Source of the DNA: Pseudoxanthomonas sp. 3HH-4
GTDB lineage: Bacteria > Pseudomonadota > Gammaproteobacteria > Xanthomonadales > Xanthomonadaceae
Reading direction: 5' to 3'
Assembly (NCBI RefSeq): GCF_006716465.1
Contig: NZ_VFPB01000001.1
Span: 530,983-594,982, forward strand
DNA: 64,000 bases
Under the pieces are notes generated by a model. The model worked only from the letters and a program-made list of their open reading frames with translations. It searched no databases and had not been told where the DNA came from. Below are positions 47,979 through 60,266 of the stretch, piece by piece; within the stretch, counting starts at the first letter, position 1, and every line of letters begins with the position of its first letter. A program made the translations under genes and the position numbers.

Positions 47979-49435
47979 CACATCCGTCCCGCCCTGATCT
48001 CATCTATCGCTCGATAGTCCAGCACATAGTCGTTGCCATTGCGGTACCGGCTCAAGCGCGCCGTCATCCGTTTCTTGGTGCCCGCGCGCTTGTCCTCCGT
48101 CGGCTCGGTGTCGGCGGCCAGCTTCTCGAGCGCCAACAGCTGGAACTGGACGGCCTGTTCGAAGTCTCGATTGGCGGCCAGCGCGCTAGCCACCGTATCC
48201 AGTTCATGCCAATCCAGTTCGTCCTTGCGCCGGATCATGAACTGGGCCAGTTCCAGCGCTTTGGCAGGATCGCGCTGGCCGGCGACAGGACAGGTCGCCC
48301 AGATCCACACGCGTTCGTTGCGTGCCTGCTTCGCGCCCGCTTCTTCGGCGCGGGTGGCCCAATCGGCCGCCTGCCTGCAATCGCGCGGCAGCCCGGCCAC
48401 GCCCTCGAAGTAGTAGTTGGCCATGCCGAGCAAGGCCATCGGTTCGCGCCCGTGCGCAGCCGCGCGTTGCAGGTGCGGCAGGGCACGGACCAGCGACGCC
48501 TCGGAGAATTTGCCGCGCTGCGGAATCGCGTTCGATGCGACCCACGCCGCCTGCGCGTGGCCACCTTCGCTTGCCTTCTCCAGCCAGGCCAGGCCCTCGG
48601 CTTCGTCTTTCGGCGCCAGTTGCGGCATCGCGCCACTGTAGAGCAGGGAGCCGACCCCGAACTGGGCCAGAAGGTCGCCGTCCGCAGCCTTCTGCCGCAT
48701 CGCCTGCACGCGCAGCCGGTAACTGTGCATGTAGTCGGGCCAATCCTCGTTGAGGCGGGTCCGGATGGCCGCGTCGTCCAGCGGCGCGCGGTCCAGCGTC
48801 GCCAAGGCTGGCGCTTCGGCCTCGAGCATCGTCGAGATCGAAATCTCCATGGCCTGGACGTCGCCGATGCCGGCCTGCCGGAAGGACTGGTCCATCAGCG
48901 TCGACGCATCCAATACCATCGATTCGTAGCGGTACCGCCAGCGGCCATCCTCGCGGGCCAGGATGGGGCCGAACTGGAACTGGGTTTCGGTCGGCGATCC
49001 GATCTCGCCCACGGCCTCGTCCCCGACTACGGTGACGTTGCTCAGTGCCAGGATCGGCGCTTCTTCGGATGCCGGTTCGACGCCGATCCAGCCCCGGGTG
49101 AAGCACATTGCAGCCACCGCGCGCCCGTCCATCGCCTGCAGCGCTTCATCTGCCTGGGTTGCGCGCAGCAGGTAAACCAGAACCCGATCCAGGCTGGGCA
49201 AGCGGCGGAGTTGTCCGGGGGACGCATACAAGGCAAGGTCGCGCAGGAACGCGAAGTGGTCCTGGCTGGACGTGGCCAGCAGGTCTGTCGCCTCGGCATT
49301 GTCCTGGCTGCTGAGCGCCGCGTAGCGATCCCACGCGCGGCTCACGTTGTTCATCGTGGCCATGTCCTGCGCCGCCCAGGCCGGCAGCGCCAGCGCGCCA
49401 GCCAACATCCCGGTCAGCCATCTCCGCATCCGCAT
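47978..49435 (-). CDS. Exported Sel1-like repeat protein
   Basis: 485 residues from the ATG at 49435; AGGGGAA lies three to five bases upstream. A signal peptide ends near LPAWA (about residue 21). The N-terminal half has no familiar domain. The C-terminal half has Sel1/TPR-like repeats of about 36 residues (AQFGVGSLLYSGAMPQLAPKDEAEGLAWLEKASEGG, then ALLGMANYYFEGVAGLPRDCRQAADWATRAEEAG, both given in parts), which mediate protein contacts in the periplasm. Overlaps the YdbS-type gene. Partner and role unknown. Confidence 0.8.
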   Translation of the reverse strand: MRMRRWLTGMLAGALALPAWAAQDMATMNNVSRAWDRYAALSSQDNAEATDLLATSSQDHFAFLRDLALYASPGQLRRLPSLDRVLVYLLRATQADEALQAMDGRAVAAMCFTRGWIGVEPASEEAPILALSNVTVVGDEAVGEIGSPTETQFQFGPILAREDGRWRYRYESMVLDASTLMDQSFRQAGIGDVQAMEISISTMLEAEAPALATLDRAPLDDAAIRTRLNEDWPDYMHSYRLRVQAMRQKAADGDLLAQFGVGSLLYSGAMPQLAPKDEAEGLAWLEKASEGGHAQAAWVASNAIPQRGKFSEASLVRALPHLQRAAAHGREPMALLGMANYYFEGVAGLPRDCRQAADWATRAEEAGAKQARNERVWIWATCPVAGQRDPAKALELAQFMIRRKDELDWHELDTVASALAANRDFEQAVQFQLLALEKLAADTEPTEDKRAGTKKRMTARLSRYRNGNDYVLDYRAIDEIRAGRM

Positions 49436-49457
49436 CGTGTTCCCCTGTGTGGTCCCC

Positions 49458-50357
49458 TCAGTGGTAGGGATTGCCCTCGCCACTGCCTTCCGGCCGCAGG
49501 GTATAGCGTTTGTAGGTCCACTGGTACTGCGCGGGATCACGGCGCGCGATCCGCTCGACGGCCTGGTTGAGCGCTGTCACGGCCGTCACGGCGTCCGCAT
49601 CGGCGATCGCCGCCGGTGCGCGCTCCACGTGCAGCGCGAAGTCCGGCCCCGGACCGATGCGTTCACACCATGCGTACAGCACCGTCGCCCCCGTGCGCTC
49701 CGCCAACCGCGACACCAGCGTCATGGTCAGTGCGGGCTTGCCGAAGAACGGCGCGAATTCGCCGTCGCCCATCTTGGGTTGCTGGTCCGGCAGGATGCCC
49801 ACCGCCCCCCCGTCTTTCAGCACCTTCCACAACTGGCGTACGGCAGGCCCCTCAGCGCGCACCTGACGGATGTTGTCCGCTCCCCGCACGCGCAGCAGGA
49901 AGGCGTCACCCGCCGGCGACTCAGGCGGACGGTAGACGATGGCGATCGGACCGCGCGAGGCCAGCCACTGGTTGAGCAGCTCCCAGTTGCCGAAGTGGGG
50001 CGCGGCGACGATCACGCCTTTGCCGCTGGCCAGCGCTTCGTCGTACAGCGCCTCGCCGTGACGCTCGCGCAGGCAGGCCAGGTTCTCGCCTGCCGGCCGC
50101 GTCCAGAAGCGCAGGGTTTCCAGCGCCTGCCGCGCGGTTGTGCGCAGGATGGCAGCATGCATTTCCTCACGCTGTCCCGGCAGCAGGTCCGGGTAGGCGA
50201 TCTCCAGATTGCGGCGGGCCACCCGGCTTTCGCGCACGTCGAACCGCCGCCAAGCCCAGGCCATCGCGTCTCCCAGTGTGCGCAGCCAAGGCCAGGGAAG
50301 GCGCCCGATGAAGGCGGCGGCGTGGTAGCCAAGGGCGGCAAGAGTGTCCGGTTTCAT
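49458..50357 (-). CDS. lpxL: Lipid A biosynthesis acyltransferase, LpxL/HtrB type
   Basis: 299 residues. The catalytic HX4E is HFGNWE (His121, Glu126), and the segments [34 protein letters not shown] and [12 protein letters not shown] (R/K-rich final motif) match the late acyltransferase family. It transfers a secondary acyl chain onto the Kdo-lipid A precursor at the inner membrane. Whether it is LpxL or LpxM cannot be set from sequence alone. The gene lies 22 bases upstream of the Sel1 gene on the same strand and is divergent from dtd. Confidence 0.88.
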   Translation of the reverse strand: MKPDTLAALGYHAAAFIGRLPWPWLRTLGDAMAWAWRRFDVRESRVARRNLEIAYPDLLPGQREEMHAAILRTTARQALETLRFWTRPAGENLACLRERHGEALYDEALASGKGVIVAAPHFGNWELLNQWLASRGPIAIVYRPPESPAGDAFLLRVRGADNIRQVRAEGPAVRQLWKVLKDGGAVGILPDQQPKMGDGEFAPFFGKPALTMTLVSRLAERTGATVLYAWCERIGPGPDFALHVERAPAAIADADAVTAVTALNQAVERIARRDPAQYQWTYKRYTLRPEGSGEGNPYH

Positions 50358-50452
50358 CCGCCGAGTGTAGCCAACCGGCGTGTCGCCCTTGCCGGTGCGC
50401 GGCGGCGGGCCCGGTATCCTGTTCTTCCCCTCATGCCATCCGGGCCTATCCC

Positions 50453-50893
50453 ATGCTTTCCCTGATCCAGCGCGTGACCCGGGCGAGCGTCGCGGTCGAC
50501 GACACCGTCGTAGGGGCCATCGACACCGGTCTGCTGGCGTTGGTGGGGGTGGAACCGGGGGATGGCGAGGCGCAGATCGCCCGCATGGCCGACCGCTTGC
50601 TGGGTTACCGGGTCTTCGCCGACGAGGCGGGGCGCATGAACCGGTCCCTGGCCGATACGAACGGCGGACTGCTGCTGGTCAGCCAGTTCACGTTGGCCGC
50701 CGATACCCGCTCCGGCATGCGGCCCAGCTTCACCACCGCGGCCCCGCCCGCCGAGGCTGAACGGGGCTTCAACCGGCTGGTCGACATCTGTCGTGAAAAG
50801 CACGCCGGCAGGGTGGAAACCGGGCGTTTCGGCGCCCATATGGTGATCAGCCTCGTCAACGACGGGCCCGTGACCTTCCTGCTCCGCCCGTGA
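50453..50893 (+). CDS. dtd: D-aminoacyl-tRNA deacylase
   Basis: 146 residues. It hydrolyses D-amino acids from tRNA. The hallmark cross-subunit motifs are SQFTL (residues about 77-81) and NDGPVTF near the C-terminus (given G-P-V-T-F). The start [17 protein letters not shown] is standard. It ends 100 bases before rpoD. Confidence 0.96.
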   Translation: MLSLIQRVTRASVAVDDTVVGAIDTGLLALVGVEPGDGEAQIARMADRLLGYRVFADEAGRMNRSLADTNGGLLLVSQFTLAADTRSGMRPSFTTAAPPAEAERGFNRLVDICREKHAGRVETGRFGAHMVISLVNDGPVTFLLRP

Positions 50894-50944
50894 CGTTCTC
50901 CCCTTGCCGGGAGACAGGCTTCAGGAACCCAAGCCGGTCCGGGC

Positions 50945-50953
50945 TGGTATAAT
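50945..50953 (+). promoter_or_regulatory. Extended -10 promoter of rpoD
   Basis: TGGTATAAT carries a perfect TATAAT (50948-50953) with the TGn extension, so no strong -35 is needed, and none is visible. It lies 40 bases before the rpoD ATG. Confidence 0.7.
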
Positions 50954-50993
50954 ACGGGGTTCTCCCTTTCCTCTTCCCGGTGGCGCAACCTCG

Positions 50994-52850
<1,857 letters not shown>

Positions 52851-52881
52851 CGCGAAGAAGTACAGCATTGCACCAATGAAG

Positions 52882-52910
52882 CGCGGTCCTGAGGGGCCGC
52901 GTTTCTTTTT
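52882..52910 (+). terminator. Intrinsic terminator after rpoD
   Basis: An 8-bp stem (CGCGGTCC / GGGCCGCG, one G-T pair) with a short loop is followed by TTTCTTTTT. It lies 31 bases after the rpoD stop. Confidence 0.88.
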
Positions 52911-53004
52911 GGTGCATGGCTGGCGTCGCTGACGCGTCCGTCTTGCCGTCATCATCACATGCGCGCCACTACACTCTCGGGCACCCCACGAGTCAGACTT
53001 CCGC

Positions 53005-54549
53005 GTGCAGCGACGGGACGCAATCAAATCCGTCCTCGCCATTGCGTTGCTGGGCAGCATGCCCCGCGCGATGGCGCAGGCCACGAAAACAGCGAACACC
53101 GCGACAGCACCGACGCGATTCACCTTGGAAACGGTTCCACGCCTTGCGCAAGCGATGGCGAGGCAGCCTTATCGCGCACCTGACGAACAGCTGCCCGCGT
53201 CACTGGATACCGGCTACGACGCGTATCGCGACCTGCGCTTCGATCCGACGCAGGCCCTCTGGCGCAAGGAAGCTCTGCCATTCCAGGTGCAGATGTTCCA
53301 TCGCGGCTTCCTGTTCAAGCAGCGCGTGGAGCTGTGGCGTGTGCATGAGGGGCGTGCGGAGCCGATTCCGTATTCCCCTGGACAGTTTGATTTTCCGCAG
53401 GGCGTGACGCCTCCACAGGATCAAGCCTTGGGGTTCGCAGGCTTTCGCGTGCATACGCCGCTCAACCAGCCAGACGTGTTCGACGAGGTGATCGCGTTCC
53501 TCGGCGCCAGCTATTTCCGCGCCCTTGGCAAGGGGCACGCATACGGCCTTTCCGCGCGTGGACTTGCCCTGGGCAGCGGTGATGCGGGTGCGGAGGAATT
53601 CCCGCTGTTCCGCGCCTTCTGGATCGAGCAGCCTCTGCCGGGCGCAACGCAGCTGGTTGTACATGCCTTGCTCGACAGCCCGAGTGTGGCGGGTGCATTC
53701 CGCTTCCTGATCCGCCCGGGTGGTGAAACCGTCATCGATGTGCAATCGCGCCTGTATCCCCGCGTGGACCTGGCGCGTGCAGGCATCGCGCCACTCACCA
53801 GCATGTTCGAGTTCGATGCTGGCGATCGTGTCGGAACCGACGACTACCGGCCGGCCGTGCACGACTCCGATGGGCTCGCCATTTTCAATGGACACGGCGA
53901 ACAGATCTGGCGTCCGCTGAGCAACCCGTCGCGGGTCCAGCACAGTGCCTTCGCCGATGCCGGTCCTCGCGGCTTCGGCCTGATGCAACGCAAGCGCGGC
54001 TTCGGCGACTACGCCGATATCGAGGCGCGTTACCACCAGCGTCCCAGCCTATGGATCGAGCCCAAGGGGGATTGGGGCAAAGGAGCGGTCACGCTGGTGG
54101 AAATTCCCACCGGCGACGAGTATCACGACAATGTGGTGGCGTTCTGGCGACCCGAGGCGCCGCTGCGCGCGGGGCGCGAACACCGTTTCGACTACCGCAT
54201 GCACTGGTGCGACACGCATCAGTGGGACGCCGACCTGGCCATTGTCACCGCCACGCGCATTGGCGCGGCGCCTGATCCTGCCCGTCGACTGGTGGTGATC
54301 GATCTGGATGGCGGCCGCCTGGCCTCGCTGCCGCGTGATGCGAAGCCGATACCGGATGTCTGGGCGGCCCGGGGCGATATCGTCGGCGCGGTGGTCTATC
54401 CGAATCCGGAGACGCGAGGCTGGCGGTTGAGCTTTGAATTCCGTCCCCAGACAGGGAGCACGGATGGACGTGACGTGGAACTGCATGCGCGCGTGCTGGA
54501 GGGGCAAGTGCCGCTATCCGAAACCTGGCTGTACCGCTGGAGCACCTGA
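53005..54549 (+). CDS. opgD: Osmoregulated periplasmic glucan biosynthesis protein D
   Basis: 514 residues from the GTG at 53005. The signal is Tat-like, with the twin arginine in MQRRDAIKS and a hydrophobic run to about residue 25. The mature protein matches the MdoG/OpgD family: FRDLRFDP-type segment ([13 protein letters not shown]), [62 protein letters not shown] in parts, and the C-terminal beta domain. It shapes the glucan backbone in the periplasm. It is two bases upstream of opgH; opgG is absent from the locus, as in xanthomonads. Confidence 0.93.
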   Translation: MQRRDAIKSVLAIALLGSMPRAMAQATKTANTATAPTRFTLETVPRLAQAMARQPYRAPDEQLPASLDTGYDAYRDLRFDPTQALWRKEALPFQVQMFHRGFLFKQRVELWRVHEGRAEPIPYSPGQFDFPQGVTPPQDQALGFAGFRVHTPLNQPDVFDEVIAFLGASYFRALGKGHAYGLSARGLALGSGDAGAEEFPLFRAFWIEQPLPGATQLVVHALLDSPSVAGAFRFLIRPGGETVIDVQSRLYPRVDLARAGIAPLTSMFEFDAGDRVGTDDYRPAVHDSDGLAIFNGHGEQIWRPLSNPSRVQHSAFADAGPRGFGLMQRKRGFGDYADIEARYHQRPSLWIEPKGDWGKGAVTLVEIPTGDEYHDNVVAFWRPEAPLRAGREHRFDYRMHWCDTHQWDADLAIVTATRIGAAPDPARRLVVIDLDGGRLASLPRDAKPIPDVWAARGDIVGAVVYPNPETRGWRLSFEFRPQTGSTDGRDVELHARVLEGQVPLSETWLYRWST

Positions 54550-54551
54550 CC

Positions 54552-56522
54552 ATGAACACACCTCGCGTGGATGATCCGTTGCAGCAGGAGTGGCTGCCCC
54601 CGGAATCGCCGCTTGCCATGCCGGTACAGGACCTGCGGACAGGCCGTCTATCGTCAAGAGCGCTGCCCACATCGCCCCCCGCCATCATGCGGCGGCGTGT
54701 GTTGGTAGTGGGTACTGCGATCGCGCTGACCCTGTTTGCGACCTACCAGATCTGGTGGGTATTGCGCGGCGACGGCATCAATGTGCTGGAGGGCGTGCTG
54801 CTCGCGTTGTTTGTTGCGCTGTTCGCCTGGATCGCGCTGTCGTTCTCCAGCGCACTGGCTGGCTTCGTGCTGCTGTTGCGCCGACGCCCGCATCCACTCG
54901 GCATCGATGACGCGGCGGCGCTTCCCGAGCTATCGACGCGCACGGCCCTGCTGCTGCCGACCTACAACGAAGACCCGCATCGCGTGCTGGCCGGCCTGCA
55001 TGCCATGCATGAGTCGCTGCAAGGTACGGGGCAAGGGAGTCGCTTCGACTTCTTCATCCTCAGCGACACCACGCGCCCGGAAGTCAGGCATCACGAAGTG
55101 GCTGCCGTCCGGGCTCTGCGGCGCAGGCTGGGTGCAGACGCACGTGTGTTCTACCGCCGCCGCCGCGAGAATACGGAGCGCAAGGCAGGCAACATCGCGG
55201 AGTGGGTGCGGCGTTTCGGCGGCGCGTATCCGCAGATGCTGATCCTGGATGCCGACAGCCTGATGACCGGCGACACCCTGGTCCGTCTGGCGGGTGCGAT
55301 GGAACGCAATGCCAGCGTTGCACTGATCCAGACGCTGCCGATGATCGTCAATGGGCGCACGTTCTTCGCGCGCATGCAGCAGTTCGCCGGCCGCGTGTAT
55401 GGCCCGGTGGTCGCGCATGGCATCGCCTGGTGGCATGGCGCGGAGGGCAACTACTGGGGGCACAACGCCATCATCCGGACCGCGGCGTTCGCCAGGCATG
55501 CCGGCCTGCCCCACCTTCGCGGCGGCAAGCCGTTCGAGGGGGCCGTGCTCAGCCATGATTTCGTGGAGGCCGCGCTGCTTCGCCGTGGTGGCTGGGCCAT
55601 CCACATGGCGCCAGGGCTGGGCGGCAGTTACGAGGAAGGCCCACCTTCGCTGACGGACATGCTGGTGCGCGACCGCCGCTGGTGCCAAGGCAATCTGCAG
55701 CACGGCGCGGTGCTGCCGGCACGTGGCCTGCACCGCATGCACCGGCTGCATCTGCTGGTCGGCATCGGTCACTACTTCACGGCGCCGATGTGGGCCATGC
55801 TGATGTTGGTAGGCTTGGCCATTCCGTTGCAGCAGGCCGGCTTCAACCTGAGCCAGCCGCATCTGGAAGGTTTCACGCCTGCACTTTACTGGCGCGGCGG
55901 TGATCCGGCGCGCTTCCTGTGGGTTTTCTACTTCACGATGGCGGTGCTGCTGGCGCCCAAGGCGATGGGCTGCGTGGCCACGCTGGTGCAGCCGGCGTTG
56001 CGTCGGCAGTGTGGCGGCGGGCTGCGCATCATCGGCAGCGCGTTGCTGGAAACCGTGATGGCGGCATTGATGGCACCCGTCACCATGTACGTGCAATCGC
56101 GTGGCGTGGCGGAAGTGCTGGCCGGACAGGATTCCGGCTGGGAGACGCAGCGTCGCGACGATGGTAGCGTGCCCCTCGCCAGCCTGGTGCGCCGTTACGC
56201 AGGATTGACGTTGTTCGGCGCGAGCAGCGGCATGGTCGCCTACTTCGTGTCGCCCGCGCTCGCGGCATGGATGGGGCCGGTCGTGCTGGGCATGGTCCTG
56301 TCGATCCCCATGAACGTCCTGACGGCATCGCCCGTGGTCGGCCAGCGCCTGCGCGCTGCCGGATGGCTGCGCATCCCAGAGGAATCCACGCCTCCGGCGA
56401 TCCTCAGTCGTGCCCTGGCGTTGCGCGCCGCATCCGACGACGCGCCATCCGCACCCTTGGCCTCCGGTACAATCCTCGCGCTGGGGGCCTATAGCTCAAT
56501 GGTTAGAGCAGAGGACTCATAA
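54552..56522 (+). CDS. opgH: Glucan biosynthesis glucosyltransferase H
   Basis: 656 residues. It is an inner-membrane GT2 enzyme that polymerises UDP-glucose into periplasmic glucans. Two N-terminal helices ([24 protein letters not shown] and [20 protein letters not shown] in parts) lead to the catalytic domain with [42 protein letters not shown] and the [11 protein letters not shown] processivity motif, then several C-terminal helices. The same gene is called hrpM in Xanthomonas. The frame has no stop until TAA at 56520-56522, which falls inside the next tRNA gene, so the last 12 or so residues ([12 protein letters not shown]) are read from tRNA sequence. Confidence 0.94.
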   Translation: MNTPRVDDPLQQEWLPPESPLAMPVQDLRTGRLSSRALPTSPPAIMRRRVLVVGTAIALTLFATYQIWWVLRGDGINVLEGVLLALFVALFAWIALSFSSALAGFVLLLRRRPHPLGIDDAAALPELSTRTALLLPTYNEDPHRVLAGLHAMHESLQGTGQGSRFDFFILSDTTRPEVRHHEVAAVRALRRRLGADARVFYRRRRENTERKAGNIAEWVRRFGGAYPQMLILDADSLMTGDTLVRLAGAMERNASVALIQTLPMIVNGRTFFARMQQFAGRVYGPVVAHGIAWWHGAEGNYWGHNAIIRTAAFARHAGLPHLRGGKPFEGAVLSHDFVEAALLRRGGWAIHMAPGLGGSYEEGPPSLTDMLVRDRRWCQGNLQHGAVLPARGLHRMHRLHLLVGIGHYFTAPMWAMLMLVGLAIPLQQAGFNLSQPHLEGFTPALYWRGGDPARFLWVFYFTMAVLLAPKAMGCVATLVQPALRRQCGGGLRIIGSALLETVMAALMAPVTMYVQSRGVAEVLAGQDSGWETQRRDDGSVPLASLVRRYAGLTLFGASSGMVAYFVSPALAAWMGPVVLGMVLSIPMNVLTASPVVGQRLRAAGWLRIPEESTPPAILSRALALRAASDDAPSAPLASGTILALGAYSSMVRAEDS

Positions 56523-56560
56523 TCCTTTGGTTCCAGGTTCGAGTCCTGGTGGGCCCACCA
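56485..56560 (+). tRNA. ileX: tRNA-Ile2 (anticodon CAU, probably lysidine-modified)
   Basis: 76 bases folding to a full cloverleaf: acceptor GGGCCTA / TGGGCCC, D arm TAGCTCAATGGTTAGAGCA, anticodon stem AGGA-CTCATAA-TCCT, T arm CCAGGTTCGAGTCCTGG, and an encoded CCA. Anticodon CAU occurs in Met and Ile2 tRNAs. C4-G69 and C5-G68 in the acceptor stem are the known TilS determinants of Ile2, so I favour Ile2 (AUA decoder). A TACAAT at 56468-56473, inside opgH, is a possible -10. The 5' half overlaps the opgH reading frame by 38 bases. Confidence 0.87.
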
Positions 56561-56702
56561 TCCCTGCCAACCCCTGATAGATGATCGGCGGCGACTGCAG
56601 TGGCCGAAAGTGGGTGTCCCCTGCCGTTCGATGGAGGACCGGGCTTTCCACTGATCTTTGCGCCAGTCATCGCCCTGCCCGTCGGCCCCATGCATGCAAG
56701 CG

Positions 56703-58829
56703 ATGTCGCGAATCCGTTGGAAACTCGGCAGTCTGCTGCTCATGCCATGCGCCGTCGCCCTGGCGGAGGAAGAGCAGCGAGTGGCCGCGGAGACGCTTGA
56801 CCGCGTCGTGGTGGTCGCAACGCGCCTTGAATCGGTAGATGCCTTCGACGTGCCGGCCTCGGTCGATACCGTCGTGGTGGGTGACGGTGGCGCGCGATCC
56901 CAGTCTGCGTTGTCGGAAGTGCTGGTCGGCGTCTCCGGGCTGCTCGCGCGCGAACGGCAGAATCTCGCGCAGGACACGCAGCTTTCGATCCGTGGCTTCG
57001 GCGCGCGCTCGACTTTCGGCGTGCGCGGATTGCGCCTGTACGCCGATGGCGTGCCCGCGACCATGCCCGACGGGCAGGGACAGGTATCCCACTTCAACAT
57101 GCAGGGTGCGGATCGCGTGGAGGTGCTGCGCGGGCCGTTCTCCGCCCTGCATGGCAATTCTTCCGGCGGCGTGATCCAACTGTGGAGCGACGTTCCCGAT
57201 GAGGGCCATGAAGCCCGGGTGCAGGCAAGCGTGGGCAGCCATGGCAACGGTGTACTGGGTGTGCGGATGCGCGGCGCCGACAATATCGCGGGCTACAGCT
57301 TGGCGGCGGCGATGCTGGAGACGGACGGCTACCGCGCGCACAGCGCGGCGCGGCGCGAATCGCTGAATGCGAAAGTCCGGTTGAAGCCGGGCCGTGCCAC
57401 GCTGGACCTGGTCTTCAATCATTTCGACGCGCCCGATGCCAAGGATCCGCTGGGCCTTACGCGTGCGCAGGCATGGCAGGACCCGCGCCAGGCGACGCTG
57501 GTGGCGACCCAGTTCGATACGCGGAAATCCGTCCGGCAGGATCAGCTGGGTGCCGTGTACGAATGGCCTTTTGGCAGCGGACATCTGCTGCGGGCGATGG
57601 CCTATGGTGGGCGGCGCGACGTCGAACAATACCTCGCGTTGCCGGGCACCGCGCAAGCCAATCCACTCAACGCCGGCGGCATGATCGATCTCGACAACGA
57701 CTACGGCGGGGCGGACCTGCGCTGGTCATGGACGGGCGAACTTGCCGGGCGTCCGTTCGAGGTCAGTGCGGGCACGAATGCCGATCGGCAGCGCCAGCAT
57801 CGTCGCGGCTACGAGAATTTCGTCGGCACGGCGCAGGGCGTGCGAGGCGCGTTGCGGCGCGACGAGCGCAACCAGGTAGGGAATGTCGACCAGTACGCAC
57901 AAGCTTGGTGGCGGTTCGCACCCCGCTGGTCCTTGCTGGCCGGCGCGCGCCACAGCCGCATCGCATTCCGCTCGCGGGATGCCTACGTCACGGCTACCAA
58001 TCCCGATGATAGTGGCCAGGTGACGTACGAGCGCACCACGCCGGTAGCGGGGCTGGTGTACGCGCCAACCGATACGCTGCGGCTGTACGCGTCCACCGGG
58101 CGCGGCTTCGAGACGCCGACGTTCAACGAGATCGGCTATCGCGCCGATGGCGGCGCCGGGCTGGCATTCGATCTGCGACCCGCGATCAGCCGGAATGCAG
58201 AGGTGGGGGTGAAGTGGCGGGATGGGCGGGGCGCCCGCGTCGAAGCGGCACTGTTCCGCGCCGACACCGACGACGAGCTCGCGGTCGCACGCAACGTGGC
58301 TGGCCGGAGCAGTTACCGCAACGCCGGCGCCGCACGACGCCAGGGCGTGGAACTGCAGGCCGGTCTGCAACTGCACGCCGCATGGCGGCTGCAGCTGGCC
58401 TACACGTGGCTGGACGCCACGTTCCGCGACGGCTTTCCCATCTGCATCTCGAGCGGTTGCACCACGCCGGGTGTGCAGGTCGCGGCCGGCACGCGCATTC
58501 CCGGGATTGCCCGGCAACAAGCATCGGTCCGCCTGGGCTGGCAGGGCGAGCAGTGGAGCGCTGCGGCGCAATTGCTGGGCGTCAGCGCGGTCACGGTGAA
58601 CGATACCGGCAGCGAACGCGCCCCGGGCCATGGCCTGCTCAACCTCGAACTCGTGCGCGATTGGCCGGCCCGTAGCGGGCGCCTGCAGGGCTTCGCCCGT
58701 ATCGACAATGCACTGGACCGGTTCCATATCGGTTCCGTCATCGTCAACGAAGGCAACGGCCGGTTCTACGAGCCCGGTGCCGGGCGCACGTTCACCGTGG
58801 GACTGCGCTGGTACTGGGCGGACCGCTGA
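56703..58829 (+). CDS. TonB-dependent outer-membrane receptor
   Basis: About 708 residues from the ATG at 56703 (MSRIRWKLGSLLLMPCAVALAE), which gives a proper signal peptide; two upstream in-frame starts do not. The plug domain shows LDRVVVVATRLESVDAFDVPASVDTV (in parts), LLARERQNLAQDTQLSIRGFGARSTFGVRGLRLYADGVPATMPDGQGQ (in parts) and VEVLRGPFSALHGNSSGGVIQLWS. The 22-strand barrel ends in a typical aromatic-rich C-terminus (RTFTVGLRWYWADR). The substrate (siderophore, metal complex or other) is unknown. The gene converges on the histidine kinase gene with only 24 bases between stops. Confidence 0.92.
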   Translation: MSRIRWKLGSLLLMPCAVALAEEEQRVAAETLDRVVVVATRLESVDAFDVPASVDTVVVGDGGARSQSALSEVLVGVSGLLARERQNLAQDTQLSIRGFGARSTFGVRGLRLYADGVPATMPDGQGQVSHFNMQGADRVEVLRGPFSALHGNSSGGVIQLWSDVPDEGHEARVQASVGSHGNGVLGVRMRGADNIAGYSLAAAMLETDGYRAHSAARRESLNAKVRLKPGRATLDLVFNHFDAPDAKDPLGLTRAQAWQDPRQATLVATQFDTRKSVRQDQLGAVYEWPFGSGHLLRAMAYGGRRDVEQYLALPGTAQANPLNAGGMIDLDNDYGGADLRWSWTGELAGRPFEVSAGTNADRQRQHRRGYENFVGTAQGVRGALRRDERNQVGNVDQYAQAWWRFAPRWSLLAGARHSRIAFRSRDAYVTATNPDDSGQVTYERTTPVAGLVYAPTDTLRLYASTGRGFETPTFNEIGYRADGGAGLAFDLRPAISRNAEVGVKWRDGRGARVEAALFRADTDDELAVARNVAGRSSYRNAGAARRQGVELQAGLQLHAAWRLQLAYTWLDATFRDGFPICISSGCTTPGVQVAAGTRIPGIARQQASVRLGWQGEQWSAAAQLLGVSAVTVNDTGSERAPGHGLLNLELVRDWPARSGRLQGFARIDNALDRFHIGSVIVNEGNGRFYEPGAGRTFTVGLRWYWADR

Positions 58830-58853
58830 CGGCGCACCGGTCTCGTGGCGGGC

Positions 58854-60266
58854 CTATGTCAATCGATGGGGAAGATGGACACTGGCGCGCAGTCCGCCGT
58901 TGCTGCGGTTCGACAGCGATACATCGCCACCGTGTGCGAGTGCCGTGGATTTCACGGATGCAAGGCCCAGGCCGATTCCGCCCGTGGCCCGGTTTCGCGA
59001 AGCATCCCCGCGCACGAAGGGCATGAACAATTGCGCTTCCTGCATGGGATCGATGCCGGGACCGTCGTCGTCCACCTGCAGGCGGTAACCCTCCCGCTCC
59101 GCCGTCAACGCGAGCCGCGCCCGTTGTCCGTACTTGAGCGCGTTGTCGACCAGATTGGCCACCATGCGGCGCAGCGACAACGGGTCGCCTTTCATCGGTG
59201 CAGGCGAGCCATCAGCGAGCTGCACGTCGTGTCCGATATCGCGCAGGTTGTCGACCACGCTTTCCACCAGCAGGCGTAGATCGAGTGACTCGTGCGCGCG
59301 CAGGCGATTCTGGTCGTGAATGAATTCCAGCGTCGCATCGATCATCTGCGACATCTCGGCGATGTCGGCGCTGGCCTTGGTGCGGCCCTCGGCCGGCAGC
59401 GCATCCAGCCGGAAAGCCAGCCGCGCGAGCGGCGTGCGCAGGTCGTGCGCGATCGCGCCGGCCATCTCGCTGCGCTCCTGCAGCAGACGGTTCAGCCGCG
59501 CCTGCATGGCGTTGAAAGCGGCGGCGGCGCTGGCGATCTCGCTGGGACCCGTGAGGGGGAGGGGAGGGGCATCGGCGTCACGGCCCATCCGGTTGGCAGC
59601 ACGTGTGAACTGGTGGATCGGTGACGCCAGCGCACGCGAGAACCACCATGCCAGCGGCGTCAGCGCCAGCACGCCCGCAAGGAACAGGGTGCCCAGTCTC
59701 GTGATGAAGGAAGCACGATTGCGCGTGTTCTCGACTACCCGCCAGCGTCCGTCAGCCTGACGGTAGGCCGCCACGAAATCGCCGCGAAGGGGAGCGTCGG
59801 GACGCCAGTTGGGCGGGAACGGCGGCGGTCCGCCTTTCAAGTCGACTGCTGCCTGTGCTTGTCCTTCCCCTGGCATGCCTCCGGGCAGGGGAACGGGGAG
59901 CGCTGACGCAGGCGGCGCGGGAAACGGCGCGAGCGAGAAGGGTGGCCGGGGGCCCTGCAGGTGGAAGAAGCGTACCCGTTCCACTTCGCTGCCCAGCCAT
60001 TGGGCGAGCAGTGCGGAGAACAGCGGCGAGGCACGGTAGCGCGATGCGTCGGGCGACGGCGCCTGGTCGGCGTAGGAGACCTGCAGGTCGGGGCTGGTTG
60101 CGGGCATGCGCGAAGACAGCAACGCCGTCAGTTCGCTCAAGGCGATGCCGTCCACGGGCGGCCGGTACAGCAGTACCGCCATGCCGACGGTATACGCCAC
60201 CACCAGCGCGACAAGCAGGAGAAGGAACGTCCTTGCGAAAAGCGGCAGGCGCCGACGGTTCGTCAT
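58854..60266 (-). CDS. Sensor histidine kinase
   Basis: 470 residues. Two membrane segments (about 12-34 and 192-208) flank a Pro/Ala-rich periplasmic sensor of about 155 residues. A HAMP domain (SRALASPIHQFTRAANRMGRD) follows, then the phosphoacceptor region with His274 (AIAHDLRTPLARLAFR) and the ATPase domain with N (LVDNALKYG), G1 (DDDGPGI) and G2 (GGIGLGLASVKSTA) boxes. The start ATG overlaps the response regulator stop (ATGA), so the regulator comes first and the kinase is coupled to it. The signal is unknown. Confidence 0.93.
   Translation of the reverse strand: MTNRRRLPLFARTFLLLLVALVVAYTVGMAVLLYRPPVDGIALSELTALLSSRMPATSPDLQVSYADQAPSPDASRYRASPLFSALLAQWLGSEVERVRFFHLQGPRPPFSLAPFPAPPASALPVPLPGGMPGEGQAQAAVDLKGGPPPFPPNWRPDAPLRGDFVAAYRQADGRWRVVENTRNRASFITRLGTLFLAGVLALTPLAWWFSRALASPIHQFTRAANRMGRDADAPPLPLTGPSEIASAAAAFNAMQARLNRLLQERSEMAGAIAHDLRTPLARLAFRLDALPAEGRTKASADIAEMSQMIDATLEFIHDQNRLRAHESLDLRLLVESVVDNLRDIGHDVQLADGSPAPMKGDPLSLRRMVANLVDNALKYGQRARLALTAEREGYRLQVDDDGPGIDPMQEAQLFMPFVRGDASRNRATGGIGLGLASVKSTALAHGGDVSLSNRSNGGLRASVHLPHRLT

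Noticed and set aside
56485-56560. Elongator tRNA-Met
   Set aside because: The anticodon allows it, but C4-G69 and C5-G68 are Ile2/TilS determinants; elongator tRNA-Met of E. coli has U4-A69 and A5-U68.
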